From: Cyanobium sp. Morenito 9A2
Lineage (GTDB): Bacteria; Cyanobacteriota; Cyanobacteriia; PCC-6307; Cyanobiaceae
NCBI RefSeq assembly: GCF_024345575.1
Contig: NZ_JAGQBJ010000010.1
Coordinates: 1 to 64,000, forward strand
DNA: 64,000 nt
Direction of reading: 5' to 3'
Made by a program: the position numbers and the translations under genes. Below the pieces are notes generated by a model. It saw only the letters and a list, made by a program, of their open reading frames with translations, made no database searches and was not told where the DNA came from. Below, piece after piece: positions 18,660-27,468 of the stretch. The stretch's first letter is position 1. The number at the start of each line of letters is the position of its first letter.

Positions 18660-19049
18660 TCAGAGCGGGTGGATCACATGCACGGCCACGCCCCAGATCT
18701 GCACGTCGCCGCCCTGTTCCAGCTCCAGCTCGATGGGCGGGTAGGCGGGGTGGGCGGCCTCCAGCCGCAGGCGGCCCCGGTGCCAGGCCAGGCGCTTGAG
18801 GGTGAAGGCCCCCTCGAAGGCCGCCACCACGATGCGGCCGGGACGCGGCTCCAGACTGCGGTCCACGATCAGCAGGTCGCCGTGCTGGATGCCGGCACCA
18901 CCCATCGACTCGCCGCTGACCCGCAGAAAGAAGGTGCTGCTGGGGTGGGCGATCAGGTGTTCGTTGAGGTCGATGCCGCTGTCGATGTAGTCGTCGGCGG
19001 GGCTGGGGAAGCCGGCCGCCACCGTTTCGGTGACCAGGGGAAGGAGCAT
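18660..19049 (-). CDS. umuD: UmuD, LexA-type autocleaving subunit of DNA polymerase V
   Basis: A 129-residue S24-family protein. RecA-filament-stimulated self-cleavage yields UmuD', which activates UmuC. The likely cleavage site is Ala12-Gly13 (TVAAGFPSPADD). The nucleophile is Ser48 in RVSGESMGGAGI, and the general base is Lys85 in AFTLKRLAWHRG. The length and the FPSPADDYID start match the family. The start ATG at 19049 follows GGGGAAGGAGC. A LexA-like box sits 29 bp upstream. The gene is separated from umuC by an HD-GYP pseudogene, so the two may now be transcribed from separate SOS promoters. Confidence 0.95.
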   Translation of the reverse strand: MLLPLVTETVAAGFPSPADDYIDSGIDLNEHLIAHPSSTFFLRVSGESMGGAGIQHGDLLIVDRSLEPRPGRIVVAAFEGAFTLKRLAWHRGRLRLEAAHPAYPPIELELEQGGDVQIWGVAVHVIHPL

Positions 19050-19077
19050 CGGGGACGCAGCCGCAGGCGCCCAGGCT

Positions 19078-19091
19078 AGTACAAATATACC
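19078..19091 (-). promoter_or_regulatory. Candidate LexA (SOS) box upstream of umuD
   Basis: AGTACAAATATACC on the plus strand differs from the cyanobacterial consensus RGTACNNNDGTWCB at one position (G to A). It includes the partial palindrome GTA-CAAATA-TAC. It lies 29 bp upstream of the umuD start, where repressor binding would block transcription. Confidence 0.6.
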
Positions 19092-19103
19092 GCTCTGCTG
19101 TGC

Positions 19104-19529
19104 TCAGTCGTCGCCGTCGCCCTCCAGCAACAGCTGCTGGAAGGCTGTGTAGAGCTCCGGGTGCGCGGCGGCGGTGCGGGGATCCCGTTGCCCCAGCACG
19201 GTGGGTCGGACCGCCTTGCGCCGGGGAACCTCGGAGCTCGCCGCCGGCGGAGCGAAGGGGCGCGTGCCGGAGGGCTGTGGGCGTTTGAGCGCCTCGACCT
19301 GGCGCAGCCGATCGAGCAGATGGGGCGGCACGGTGCCATCCGGGCTCACCTGCATCAGCTCATGGAACAGAGCCTCGGGATCGGTCTCGGTCTCCACCCG
19401 GTGACGCCGTTCGCTGGCAGGGGCGGCGGCCGATGGGGTCTGGGCCGGGGGCTCGGGCTTCGGCAGCGGCTGGGGCAGGCGTCGGCCCAGCTCCTGGAGC
19501 CGCTCAAGGCTGCGCGGATCAAAGCTCAT
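19104..19529 (-). CDS. Conserved hypothetical protein, proline/alanine-rich
   Basis: A 141-residue protein with no signal peptide or membrane segment. The N-terminal helix (FDPRSLERLQELGRRLPQP) is followed by a Pro/Ala-rich linker, a conserved-looking block TDPEALFHELMQVSPDGTVPPHLLDRLRQVE (about residues 48-80), and an acidic C-terminus (HPELYTAFQQLLLEGDGDD). I do not recognise a characterised family; similar short proteins occur in picocyanobacteria. It ends 13 bp before the umuD LexA-like box region, on the same strand, and starts just after the pentapeptide-repeat gene ends. Function unknown. Confidence 0.65.
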   Translation of the reverse strand: MSFDPRSLERLQELGRRLPQPLPKPEPPAQTPSAAAPASERRHRVETETDPEALFHELMQVSPDGTVPPHLLDRLRQVEALKRPQPSGTRPFAPPAASSEVPRRKAVRPTVLGQRDPRTAAAHPELYTAFQQLLLEGDGDD

Positions 19530-19530
19530 C

Positions 19531-20034
19531 TCAGGCGCAACCGAGGGTCTCGCGGGTGGCGCGGCCGGTCACCGGGTTCGTGCCGGAGGCCTGGGCGCAG
19601 AGCGTCTTGAGGGCATCGGCGCGCAGGGGCACGTTGGTGAAATCTGCCCCCTCGATCGTGACGTCACGGAATTTGGTGTTGAAGGCGAAGGCGTTTTCCA
19701 GCACCGCATCGGTGAGATCGCTGCCCTCGAAGATGGCCGAATCCAGGGTCGTATCGCGCAGGTCGGCGCCCCGGAAGCTGGCGTCCTGGAGCTTGGCCCC
19801 GAAGAGGCTGGCGCCGCGCAGGTCAGAACCCGTGAAGTCGGCGTCGCGCAGGTTGGTGAGGTTGAAGGTCACCTCACGAAGGTCGGTGTGGGAGAAATCC
19901 TGGCCGATCAGCACCTGCTTGGCGTAGTCCATGGCGGCGAAGGCCGGTGCGCCCAGGCCCGGCATCCACCAGAGCAGCCAGGCCAGCAGCGGGGCCAGCA
20001 GGCGAGCGGGCAGGGAAGCCAGCGGAACAGCCAT
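19531..20034 (-). CDS. Exported pentapeptide-repeat protein
   Basis: A 167-residue protein. A hydrophobic N-terminal segment (LLAPLLAWLLWWMPGLGAPAFA) with A-F-A-A looks like a signal peptide, so the product should enter the thylakoid lumen or periplasm. Residues about 45-135 hold A(D/N)Lxx-type pentapeptide repeats (DADFTGSDLRGASLFGAKLQ, DASFRGADLRDTTLD), which fold as a right-handed quadrilateral beta-helix. A short C-terminal segment has two Cys (TLCAQASG ... TLGCA), possibly a disulfide. It resembles small lumenal pentapeptide proteins of cyanobacteria; its exact role is unknown. I chose the ATG at 20034 because an upstream extension would precede the signal peptide. Confidence 0.82.
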   Translation of the reverse strand: MAVPLASLPARLLAPLLAWLLWWMPGLGAPAFAAMDYAKQVLIGQDFSHTDLREVTFNLTNLRDADFTGSDLRGASLFGAKLQDASFRGADLRDTTLDSAIFEGSDLTDAVLENAFAFNTKFRDVTIEGADFTNVPLRADALKTLCAQASGTNPVTGRATRETLGCA

Positions 20035-20107
20035 GGCGCTTGGGGCAGCTGCTTGAACCCTAATCACGGTCACCGCGGGGAACTCTGTCAGCAACAGCTG
20101 CGGTGCC

Positions 20108-20470
20108 ATGGGAACCAGCCCTGAACAGCGATCGGGCGCCTGGGCCGAGGACTGGGCGCTCGGCCAGCTGGAGGCCGCAGGCTGGAGACTGGTGAGCCGC
20201 AACTGGCGCTGCCGTTGGGGGGAGCTGGATCTGCTTGTGGCTAAACCCGGCCGCCTGCTGCTCGTGGAGGTCAAAGGGCGGAGCCGGGCGGGAGCCGATG
20301 GCTGGGGGGCCGCTGCGCTCGGGTTCAGCAAGCGCCAGCGGCTGCTGCGCGCCTGGCTGTGCTGGCAGGCCGACCATCCCGAGTGGAGCGGGGCCCAGCT
20401 GGAATGGGTGGCGGCCCTGGTGCCCCTGCCACCGGCTCTGGGACCGGTGCGTTGGTTCCGGCTGGAGTGA
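20108..20470 (+). CDS. yraN: YraN / UPF0102 family nuclease-like protein
   Basis: A 120-residue protein with the restriction-endonuclease-like fold signature of UPF0102: GAWAEDWALGQLEAAGW, then RCRWGELDLL (Glu-x-Asp metal site) and LLVEVKGR (Glu-x-Lys). Members are thought to act on DNA, but the physiological role is not established. It is the first gene of a plus-strand run leading into rsmA 37 bp later. Confidence 0.88.
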   Translation: MGTSPEQRSGAWAEDWALGQLEAAGWRLVSRNWRCRWGELDLLVAKPGRLLLVEVKGRSRAGADGWGAAALGFSKRQRLLRAWLCWQADHPEWSGAQLEWVAALVPLPPALGPVRWFRLE

Positions 20471-20507
20471 GCGGGGCGGCAAGGTGGGGGACCGTGCGAC
20501 GCCACCA

Positions 20508-21356
20508 ATGACCTTCGCGGACCACCGGGCCCGCAAACGCTTTGGTCAGCACTGGCTGATCGATCCAGCGGTGCTGGACCGGATCGTGGCGGCGGCCGGG
20601 CTGGAGGCCGGCGACAGGGTGCTGGAAGTGGGCCCGGGCCGGGGTGCCCTCACCCAGCGCTTGCTGGCCTCACCGGCGGCGCTGGTGCGGGCCATGGAGC
20701 TTGATCGCGATCTGGTGGCGGGCCTGCGCCAGGCCTTCGGAGCGGATCCCCGCTTCGAGCTCACCGAAGGCGACGCCCTGGCGCTGCCCCTGCCGGAGGC
20801 CAACAAAGTGGTGGCCAACATTCCCTACAACATCACCGGCCCGCTGCTGGAGCGGCTGGTGGGTCGGCTGGATCGACCGGCCGAGCGCCCGTACGAGCGC
20901 CTGGTGCTGCTGGTGCAACAGGAGGTGGGCGAGCGGATCCGGGCGAAGGCCGGTAGCAGCAGCTTCAGTGCCCTGAGCGTGCGGATGCAGTTGCTGGCCC
21001 GCTGTCGCTCCGTCTGCCCGGTGCCGCCCCGATGCTTCCAGCCCAGACCGAAGGTGATGTCGGAGGTGATCACGCTCGAACCCCTGCCCAGCGAGCAGCG
21101 CCTGGAGCCGCCCCTGGCGGCCCAGGTGGAACGGCTGCTGCGGGGCGCATTCGCCGCCCGGCGCAAGATGCTGCGCAACACGCTCGCCAGCCTGCTGCCG
21201 CCCGATCTCCTGGAGCCCCTCACCGCGGCGGCCGGCATCGACCTGCGCCAGCGGCCCCAGGAGCTGGCAGCGGAGCGCTGGGTGGCCCTGGCGGCGGGCT
21301 TGAATCAGGCCTCCGCCACCATCGCCACCGCAGGCCCGTCCCCATCCCATGGCTGA
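20508..21356 (+). CDS. rsmA: 16S rRNA (adenine1518/1519-N6) dimethyltransferase
   Basis: RsmA/KsgA dimethylates two adjacent adenines near the 3' end of 16S rRNA using S-adenosylmethionine. The protein (282 residues) starts with [12 protein letters not shown], then motif [14 protein letters not shown], and the target-base motif NIPYNITGP (NxxY). [13 protein letters not shown] and [12 protein letters not shown] complete the family pattern. The ATG at 20508 is chosen because it starts just before the conserved region. The 3' end overlaps ispE by 8 bp. Confidence 0.97.
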   Translation: MTFADHRARKRFGQHWLIDPAVLDRIVAAAGLEAGDRVLEVGPGRGALTQRLLASPAALVRAMELDRDLVAGLRQAFGADPRFELTEGDALALPLPEANKVVANIPYNITGPLLERLVGRLDRPAERPYERLVLLVQQEVGERIRAKAGSSSFSALSVRMQLLARCRSVCPVPPRCFQPRPKVMSEVITLEPLPSEQRLEPPLAAQVERLLRGAFAARRKMLRNTLASLLPPDLLEPLTAAAGIDLRQRPQELAAERWVALAAGLNQASATIATAGPSPSHG

Positions 21357-22287
21357 TCTGTGCGTCCAGGCCCCGGCCAAGATCAACCTGCACCTGGAGG
21401 TGCTGGGTCTGCGGCCCGATGGCTTCCACGAGCTGGCGATGGTGATGCAGACCATCGATCTCGCGGACAGCCTCGAGCTCTCCAGCCGCGATGACGGCCA
21501 GATCCGGCTGCGCTGCGACCGGGTGGATCTCCCCACCGATGGCCACAACCTGATCGTCAAAGCGGCTGAGTTGCTGCGGCAGCGGAGCGGCCAGGCCGGG
21601 CTGGGGGCCGAGCTCAGCCTCCGCAAGCGCATTCCCATCGGCGCCGGGCTGGCGGGCGGCTCCAGCGATGGCGCCGCCGCCCTGGTGGGTCTCGATCGCC
21701 TCTGGAATCTGAACCTGGGCGCCCAGGAGCTGCACCGGCTGGCGGCGGAGCTGGGGTCGGATGTGCCCTTCTGCCTGGAGGGCGGCAGCCGGTTCTGCTT
21801 CGGGCGTGGCGAACGGCTTGAACCGCTGCCCCTGGAGGCGCCCCCGCCCTGGGGGGTGTTGTTGATCAAGGATCCTTCAGCCAGCGTCTCCACCCCCTGG
21901 GCCTACGGGCGTTGCAAGGCGTTGCGCGGGGATTTCTATCTGGAGCGCGAGGTTGATTTCGAGCAGCGCCGGGCGGTGTTGCGCGCGGGTGCCTTGCGGG
22001 CCGCCCTGGCGGGGGTGCGCGCCCTGCCCCTGCCACCCCTGCGCAATGACCTGCAGGCCGTGGTGGAGCCGGACCAGGCCAGCGTGCGCTCTGGGCTGGC
22101 GCTGCTGCGGGACGCTCCGGGGACGATGGCCGTGGCGATGAGCGGGTCGGGGCCCAGCCTGTTTGCCCTGTTCCCCAGCCTGGAGATGGCCGAGGCGGCC
22201 GGCGCTCAGCTGGCCGGCGCCCTGGAGCGGGGGGGGTTCGAGGCCTGGTGCTGCCGCTTCAGCGGCTCCGGTGTCAGGCTTGGCTGA
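21349..22287 (+). CDS. ispE: 4-diphosphocytidyl-2-C-methyl-D-erythritol kinase
   Basis: A GHMP kinase of the MEP isoprenoid pathway that phosphorylates CDP-methylerythritol. Of its 312 residues, [20 protein letters not shown] opens the fold, [17 protein letters not shown] (about residues 96-112) is the ATP-binding glycine loop, and [11 protein letters not shown] (about 264-274) is the third GHMP motif. The start overlaps rsmA by 8 bp and the stop overlaps the next gene (TGATG), so translation is probably coupled. Isoprenoids made here feed chlorophyll and carotenoid synthesis. Confidence 0.97.
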   Translation: MADLCVQAPAKINLHLEVLGLRPDGFHELAMVMQTIDLADSLELSSRDDGQIRLRCDRVDLPTDGHNLIVKAAELLRQRSGQAGLGAELSLRKRIPIGAGLAGGSSDGAAALVGLDRLWNLNLGAQELHRLAAELGSDVPFCLEGGSRFCFGRGERLEPLPLEAPPPWGVLLIKDPSASVSTPWAYGRCKALRGDFYLEREVDFEQRRAVLRAGALRAALAGVRALPLPPLRNDLQAVVEPDQASVRSGLALLRDAPGTMAVAMSGSGPSLFALFPSLEMAEAAGAQLAGALERGGFEAWCCRFSGSGVRLG

Positions 22288-22682
22288 TGGCTGAAATCTC
22301 CTCCCCGAAGCCCGAGGGCCCACTGGGCTCCCCAGGCGACACGCCCCCGCCGGTGGCTCCAGCGGGGGCAGCTGGGACCCCCGTCCGGCGCCGCAAGGGG
22401 CCACTCAGCTTCCTGTCGGGCTCCATCACCAGCTTCGCCCTCGGTTGGCTGGCGCTTCAGCTCTCCTACCGGTTGCTGGGCTACTACGCCGATCACCCGC
22501 CCCACTACGACGCGCGCTTCGCCCAGAGCATCGCCACGTTCATGAAGACGCTGATCCTGGGCATGAGCTTTCTGGCCATCTTCACCTTCGCCTTTGTGGG
22601 CCTGGGGTTGCTGGTCACGTTCTTCCGCAGCCTGATGCCCGGCTGGCAGCCGGAGGAGCCGGCAGCACCAGCGACCGACTGA
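22287..22682 (+). CDS. DUF3082 family small membrane protein
   Basis: A 131-residue protein. A Pro/Ala/Gly-rich cytosolic N-terminus (about 1-35) is followed by two membrane helices (SGSITSFALGWLALQLSYRLL and LILGMSFLAIFTFAFVGLGLLV). The region between them contains HPPHYDARFAQSIATFMKT. This layout matches the cyanobacterial and plastid DUF3082 family of unknown function, found next to ispE in this group. The start overlaps the ispE stop by one base. Confidence 0.82.
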   Translation: MAEISSPKPEGPLGSPGDTPPPVAPAGAAGTPVRRRKGPLSFLSGSITSFALGWLALQLSYRLLGYYADHPPHYDARFAQSIATFMKTLILGMSFLAIFTFAFVGLGLLVTFFRSLMPGWQPEEPAAPATD

Positions 22683-22748
22683 GATAAGTTGGCGAGACCT
22701 CTGGCCTGGCCAGAACAGCCCCCGGCCCTGGCCGGTCGATCCTCCACC

Positions 22749-23732
22749 GTGGCCGAGACTCTTCTCTTCAACGCCCTGCGGGACGCCATCGACGAGGAGA
22801 TGGCCCGCGATCCCTACGTCTGCGTCTTCGGCGAAGATGTGGGCCAGTACGGCGGCTCCTACAAGGTCACCAAAGACCTCTACGAGAAATACGGCGAGTT
22901 GCGGGTGCTGGATACCCCGATCGCGGAGAACAGCTTCACCGGCATGGCCGTGGGCGCGGCGATGACGGGCCTACGCCCGATCGTGGAGGGCATGAACATG
23001 GGCTTTCTGCTGCTGGCCTTCAACCAGATTTCCAACAACATGGGGATGCTCCGCTACACAAGCGGCGGCAACTTCACCATTCCCACCGTGGTCCGCGGTC
23101 CCGGAGGTGTGGGCCGCCAACTCGGTGCGGAGCACAGCCAGCGCCTGGAGGCCTACTTCCACGCCGTGCCCGGCATCAAGATCGTGGCCGTCAGCACCCC
23201 CACCAACGCCAAGGGGCTGATGAAGGCGGCGATCCGCGACAACAACCCGGTGCTGTTCTTCGAGCACGTGCTGCTCTACAACCTCAGTGAGGAACTGCCC
23301 GAGGGCGATTACGTCTGCGCCCTTGATCAGGCCGATCTGGTGCGCGAGGGCAAGGACGTGACGATCCTCACCTACTCGCGCATGCGCCACCACTGCCTCA
23401 AGGCCGTGGAGCAACTGGAAGCCGAAGGCATCGATGTGGAGCTGATTGATCTGATCAGCCTCAAGCCATTTGACATGCAAACGATCAGCAAGTCGATCCG
23501 CAAGACCCACAAAGTGATCGTGGTGGAGGAATGCATGAAGACCGGTGGCATCGGCGCCGAACTGATCGCCCTGATCACGGAGCAGTGTTTCGATGATCTC
23601 GATGCCCGTCCCGTGCGCCTCTCCAGCCAGGACATCCCCACCCCCTACAACGGCAAGTTGGAAAATCTGACAATCATTCAGCCCCATCAGATCGTCGAAA
23701 CCGCTCGCCAACTCAAGGCCGGGCGGATCTGA
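22749..23732 (+). CDS. pdhB: Pyruvate dehydrogenase E1 component, beta subunit
   Basis: This subunit pairs with the alpha subunit to bind thiamine diphosphate and decarboxylate pyruvate to feed acetyl-CoA synthesis. The 327-residue protein has [39 protein letters not shown] (with the Glu that activates the cofactor) and a C-terminal transketolase domain ([29 protein letters not shown]). I chose the GTG at 22749 ([21 protein letters not shown]), which matches the conserved N-terminus; the frame is open back to a TTG at 22689. secD begins 2 bp after the stop. Confidence 0.95.
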   Translation: MAETLLFNALRDAIDEEMARDPYVCVFGEDVGQYGGSYKVTKDLYEKYGELRVLDTPIAENSFTGMAVGAAMTGLRPIVEGMNMGFLLLAFNQISNNMGMLRYTSGGNFTIPTVVRGPGGVGRQLGAEHSQRLEAYFHAVPGIKIVAVSTPTNAKGLMKAAIRDNNPVLFFEHVLLYNLSEELPEGDYVCALDQADLVREGKDVTILTYSRMRHHCLKAVEQLEAEGIDVELIDLISLKPFDMQTISKSIRKTHKVIVVEECMKTGGIGAELIALITEQCFDDLDARPVRLSSQDIPTPYNGKLENLTIIQPHQIVETARQLKAGRI

Positions 23733-23733
23733 A

Positions 23734-25248
23734 ATGGCACGACAGCAAGGATGGCTGGCCCTGATCCTGGCCCTGGCCATCAGCGCCGGAGCCCTGCTGG
23801 CCGCCTACCCCCTTCAGCTTGGCCTTGATCTGCGCGGTGGCAGTCAGCTCACGCTTGAGGTGCGCCCGGCCGGCGCGATCACCAAGGTCACGCCCGAGCA
23901 GCGCGACGCCGTTAAAGAGGTCCTCGAACGTCGCATCAACGGCCTCGGGGTGGCCGAATCCACCCTTCAGACCGTGGGCGACAACCAACTCGTGCTGCAG
24001 CTCCCCGGCGAGCAGGACCCGAGCCGCGCCGCCAAGGTGCTCGGCACCACGGCCCTGCTGGAGTTCCGCGCCCAGAAGCCCGGCACCGAGGGCGACATGC
24101 AGGGGCTGCTGAAACTCAAGCGCCAGGCCCAATCGGTGCTGGCCCTGGTCAAGGGCCGTAAGAAGCTTGATGCGGAGACAACGCCAGGCGGCCCACCGGC
24201 CGCACCGCCCCCCAGTCGGCTCTCCGATGAGGAGCGTGCCAAGGCCCTCAGCGGCCTGGGCCTCAATCTCCCAGACGGCAGCAGCGAAGCCGACCAGCTC
24301 GAAGCTCTGCTGAAGGAGGTCAACGGGCGAATCATCGCCCTCTACGAACCACCGTTGCTCACCGGCAAGGATCTGGTCACAGCCGGCCGCCAGCAGCAGC
24401 AGAGCGGCCAGGGTTGGGAGGTCACCCTCTCCTTCAACCAGGAAGGGGGCCGCAAGTTCGCCGAGCTCACCAAATCGATCGCCGGCACAGGCCGGTTGCT
24501 GGGGATCGTGCTCGATGGCCGCTCGATCAGCGAAGCCAGCGTGGGCCAGGAATTCGCCGTGGCCGGCATCAGTGGCGGTTCGGCCAGCATCACGGGCAAC
24601 TTCACGGCTGAGGAGTCCAGGGATCTGGAGGTGCAGCTGCGCGGCGGCTCCCTGCCTCTGCCGGTCAAGATCATCGAAGTTCGCACGGTGGGCCCTTCGC
24701 TGGGGGCTGAGAACATCCGCTCCAGCCTGCTGGCCGGCCTCTCCGGTTTGGCCCTGGTGGCCGTTTTCATGGTGGTGGTTTACCGGCTTCCAGGCCTGGT
24801 GGCGGTGGTGGCCCTGAGCCTCTATGCCCTGTTCAACCTGGCGATCTACGCCCTGATTCCCGTCACTCTCTCGCTGCCGGGCATCGCCGGTTTCATCCTC
24901 AGTGTCGGCATGGCGGTGGATGCCAACGTGCTGATCTTCGAGCGCGTGAAGGAGGAACTCCGAGGCGGAAACACCTTGATCCGTTCGATCGATACGGGCT
25001 TTTCCCTGGCCTTCTCCTCGATCCTCGACGGGCACGTCACCACCCTGATCAGCTGTATCGCCCTGTTCGCGCTGGGCACCGGCCTGGTGAAAGGATTTGC
25101 CGTCACCCTCGGCATTGGGGTGCTGCTGAGCCTGTTCACCGCCCTCAGCTGCACCCGCACCCTCTTACGCCTGCTGATGAGCTACCAGGCAATGCGCCGG
25201 TTGCCTTACTTCATCCCCGTCCGCCAGCTCCCCGGTGGAGCCGCCTGA
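23734..25248 (+). CDS. secD: Protein translocase subunit SecD
   Basis: A 504-residue membrane protein that uses the proton gradient to assist late steps of Sec export. Helix 1 (LALILALAISAGALLAAYPL) leads to LGLDLRGGSQLTLEV, the SecD signature. A large periplasmic or lumenal domain follows (about 40-330) with the P1 base and head. The C-terminal RND-type helices include ALFNLAIYALIPVTLSLPGIAGFILSVGMAVDANVLIFE in outline, with the conserved D-A-N-V-L-I. An inserted Pro/Ala-rich stretch (TTPGGPPAAPPPSR, about 150-165) is typical of cyanobacterial versions. It is followed by secF after 3 bp. Confidence 0.96.
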   Translation: MARQQGWLALILALAISAGALLAAYPLQLGLDLRGGSQLTLEVRPAGAITKVTPEQRDAVKEVLERRINGLGVAESTLQTVGDNQLVLQLPGEQDPSRAAKVLGTTALLEFRAQKPGTEGDMQGLLKLKRQAQSVLALVKGRKKLDAETTPGGPPAAPPPSRLSDEERAKALSGLGLNLPDGSSEADQLEALLKEVNGRIIALYEPPLLTGKDLVTAGRQQQQSGQGWEVTLSFNQEGGRKFAELTKSIAGTGRLLGIVLDGRSISEASVGQEFAVAGISGGSASITGNFTAEESRDLEVQLRGGSLPLPVKIIEVRTVGPSLGAENIRSSLLAGLSGLALVAVFMVVVYRLPGLVAVVALSLYALFNLAIYALIPVTLSLPGIAGFILSVGMAVDANVLIFERVKEELRGGNTLIRSIDTGFSLAFSSILDGHVTTLISCIALFALGTGLVKGFAVTLGIGVLLSLFTALSCTRTLLRLLMSYQAMRRLPYFIPVRQLPGGAA

Positions 25249-25251
25249 TCC

Positions 25252-26262
25252 ATGGTTTCTTCCGTCCCCGTGCGTCCCGCCTCGGCACCGATCCAGCCCC
25301 GCTTCCGCATCAACCGTCACCGGGTGTTGTGCTGGTGGATCTCTGGTGTGGCCTGCCTGCTGAGCGTCGTGGGCATGGGGCTCTGTTGGATCAACCCGGC
25401 CATCGGCGCCCCCCTCAAGCCGGGCCTCGATTTCACCGGAGGGACGCAGATTCAGCTTGAGCGCCGCTGCGGGGCCGATTGCGGCGCCCTCCAGGCCAGC
25501 CAGCTGCGCGGGGATCTCGAGCGGATCACGTTGCCACCCGGCGAGAAAGGCTCTGTTCCCAATCTGGCGGGCGCCTCGGTGCAGCTGCTCGACAAGGGTG
25601 AGACCGTCCTGTTGCGGCTGAGCGCCCTTTCCCCGGACCAGACCAACGCGGTGATCGAGGGGCTCAAGCCACGACTCGGCCCGTTGTCAACGAAGGGCAC
25701 CCAGGTGAACACCATCGGGCCCACGCTCGGGGCCCAGATTCTCACCAGCAGCATTCAATCGTTGCTGGTGAGCTTTTTGCTCATCTCCCTCTACATCACC
25801 TTCCGCTACGACCGCATCTACGCCTTCCTGGCCTTGCTCTGCCTGGCCCACGACGTCCTGATCACCTGCGGCCTGTTCGCCTGGCTGGGGCTGATCGGCG
25901 GCATCGAGGTCGATACGCTGTTCGCCGTCTCTCTGCTGACCGTGGCGGGCTATTCCGTTACCGACACGGTGGTGGTGTTCGATCGCATCCGCGAGAAGCA
26001 GGCGGCCCTGGGCGATCGGCCCGTCGCCGACCAGGTCGATGACGCCGTGGCCGCCACCTTGACCCGCTCCCTCTACACCTCCTTGACGACCTCCCTGCCC
26101 TTGCTGGGGCTGATTTTCTTCGGCGGCAGCACCCTGTTTTGGTTCGCCCTGGCCCTGGCCGTCGGCATCGCCGCTGGCAGCTGGTCAAGCATCGCCGTGG
26201 CCCCCACCCTGCTGCCATTGATCTGGTCAGCACCGAAACCAAGGCCAGTCGCTACCCCCTGA
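25252..26262 (+). CDS. secF: Protein translocase subunit SecF
   Basis: A 336-residue partner of SecD. Helix 1 (LCWWISGVACLLSVVGMGLCW) leads to LKPGLDFTGGTQIQLE, the SecF signature. Five further helices follow, with LLTVAGYSVTDTVVVFDRIRE and SLYTSLTTSLPLLGLIFFGG as conserved elements. Together the two proteins form one 12-helix unit that associates with SecYEG in plasma and thylakoid membranes. It is translationally close to secD, and a small membrane protein gene begins directly after its stop. Confidence 0.96.
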   Translation: MVSSVPVRPASAPIQPRFRINRHRVLCWWISGVACLLSVVGMGLCWINPAIGAPLKPGLDFTGGTQIQLERRCGADCGALQASQLRGDLERITLPPGEKGSVPNLAGASVQLLDKGETVLLRLSALSPDQTNAVIEGLKPRLGPLSTKGTQVNTIGPTLGAQILTSSIQSLLVSFLLISLYITFRYDRIYAFLALLCLAHDVLITCGLFAWLGLIGGIEVDTLFAVSLLTVAGYSVTDTVVVFDRIREKQAALGDRPVADQVDDAVAATLTRSLYTSLTTSLPLLGLIFFGGSTLFWFALALAVGIAAGSWSSIAVAPTLLPLIWSAPKPRPVATP

Positions 26263-26264
26263 GA

Positions 26265-26489
26265 TTGCAACGCTTTCCCCTGGTTCCCCTTTTGCTGCTG
26301 CTGTTCGCTCTGTTGGACCTGCGCAGTGAAACCGTGCTTCTCCTCCAGCACTTCACCTGGTCCACACTGTCATTTGCCCTCTTCAGCCATCCCCTGGCTG
26401 TTCTGGTGCTGATCGCGATGCCGTCGTTGCTGCGGCGTTACAGCCGAGGCACTACGCCAGGGGCTGCGAGCCGTTCCACGGGTCCATGA
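26265..26489 (+). CDS. Small membrane protein downstream of secF
   Basis: The open frame encodes QRFPLVPLLLLLFALLDLRSE, then LQHFTWSTLSFALFSHPLAVLVL and PSLLRRY, which I believe is conserved in picocyanobacteria. Two hydrophobic segments are visible. The start is uncertain: the frame is open upstream into secF, and a TTG at 26265, 2 bp after the secF stop, gives 74 residues. The end overlaps the convergent AI-2E family gene by 38 bp. No function is known. Position in the secDF transcript is the only hint. Confidence 0.55.
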   Translation: MQRFPLVPLLLLLFALLDLRSETVLLLQHFTWSTLSFALFSHPLAVLVLIAMPSLLRRYSRGTTPGAASRSTGP

Positions 26490-27468
26490 TTTCCTCCACC
26501 AGGACCTGCTGGGCCACCACCTGGAGCACCACCACCAGGGGCAAGGCGAGCAGCACCCCAGGGAGACCAAGCAAGGCCCCAAGGCACAGCTGAGCCATCA
26601 GAGCCACTGTGGGGAGCAGGTTCACGGTGCGCCTGAGCAGGAGGGGCGTCAGCAGAAAAGCTTCACCGTTCTGCAACAACAACCGCAGCACCAGCACAGG
26701 AATCAATTTTTCCGGTGTCAGCAGGGCCACCGCCAGGGGCAGCAGCGTGGCGAACGTGGGGCCGATCGTCGGCACGAAGGTGAGCAGCCCGCAGACCAGG
26801 CCGCTCAGGAGTGCCAGCGGCAATCCGAGCCCCGCCAGCCCCGCCCAGGTGAGCAGGAACACGGTGATGGCCGAGACCGTCATGCCCGCCAACCATCCCC
26901 CCAGCGCCTGGCGGGCATCGTGGAGAAGATGCTGCATGCGCTTGCGGTAGAAGTTCGGGGTCGCGGCGATCAGCATGCGCTGGTGACTGCGGGGATCGAG
27001 GGCCAACAGCAGAGCCAGCAGCGTCATCAGCAGCAGCTGGATCGTGCTGTTGGCGGCCCCACCGGCGACCCCCAGCAGCTGGGCGCCCAAGGGTTGAAGT
27101 CGATCGAAAGTCGCCAACGAGTTGAGTTGGTTTTCCAGGCTCTTCAAGCCAGCGTTCTTGCCCACCATGGCGCTGAGCTTGTTCAGCAGCTCCGGCAACA
27201 GACTCGCGAATTCGTTGATCTGTTGCAGGAGCTCCGGCAGGAGCAGGGTTGTGATCTGGTAACCCACCACCACGATCACCGTGAGCACAATCACCAGGGC
27301 GCTGGGGCGGTTGAGCGGAAAAAGGCGCCGCAACAGGCTGACGGGCACATCCAAGGACACCGCCAGCACCACGGCGCCAAAGAACACCAACAGCACCCAG
27401 CGCAGCTCCCAAAGCAGCAGGCCGACCACGACGACAGCCAGCAGCCCCAGCACCTTGCGCGAACTCAT
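26452..27468 (-). CDS. AI-2E / PerM family transporter-like protein (second of two)
   Basis: A 338-residue protein with about seven membrane helices. The N-terminal pair (VLGLLAVVVVGLLLWELRWVL, VFFGAVVLAVSLDVPVSLL) precedes a soluble amphipathic region with LPELLNKLSAMVGKNAG. The conserved C-terminal core contains VCGLLTFVPTIGPTFATLLPLAVALL (P-x-I-G-P pattern) and a final region ending in VVLQVVAQQVLVEEIMDPW. This family includes TqsA and PerM, linked to export of signalling molecules or permease function, but the substrate is unknown here. Its start overlaps the upstream paralogue by 4 bp. Confidence 0.85.
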   Translation of the reverse strand: MSSRKVLGLLAVVVVGLLLWELRWVLLVFFGAVVLAVSLDVPVSLLRRLFPLNRPSALVIVLTVIVVVGYQITTLLLPELLQQINEFASLLPELLNKLSAMVGKNAGLKSLENQLNSLATFDRLQPLGAQLLGVAGGAANSTIQLLLMTLLALLLALDPRSHQRMLIAATPNFYRKRMQHLLHDARQALGGWLAGMTVSAITVFLLTWAGLAGLGLPLALLSGLVCGLLTFVPTIGPTFATLLPLAVALLTPEKLIPVLVLRLLLQNGEAFLLTPLLLRRTVNLLPTVALMAQLCLGALLGLPGVLLALPLVVVLQVVAQQVLVEEIMDPWNGSQPLA

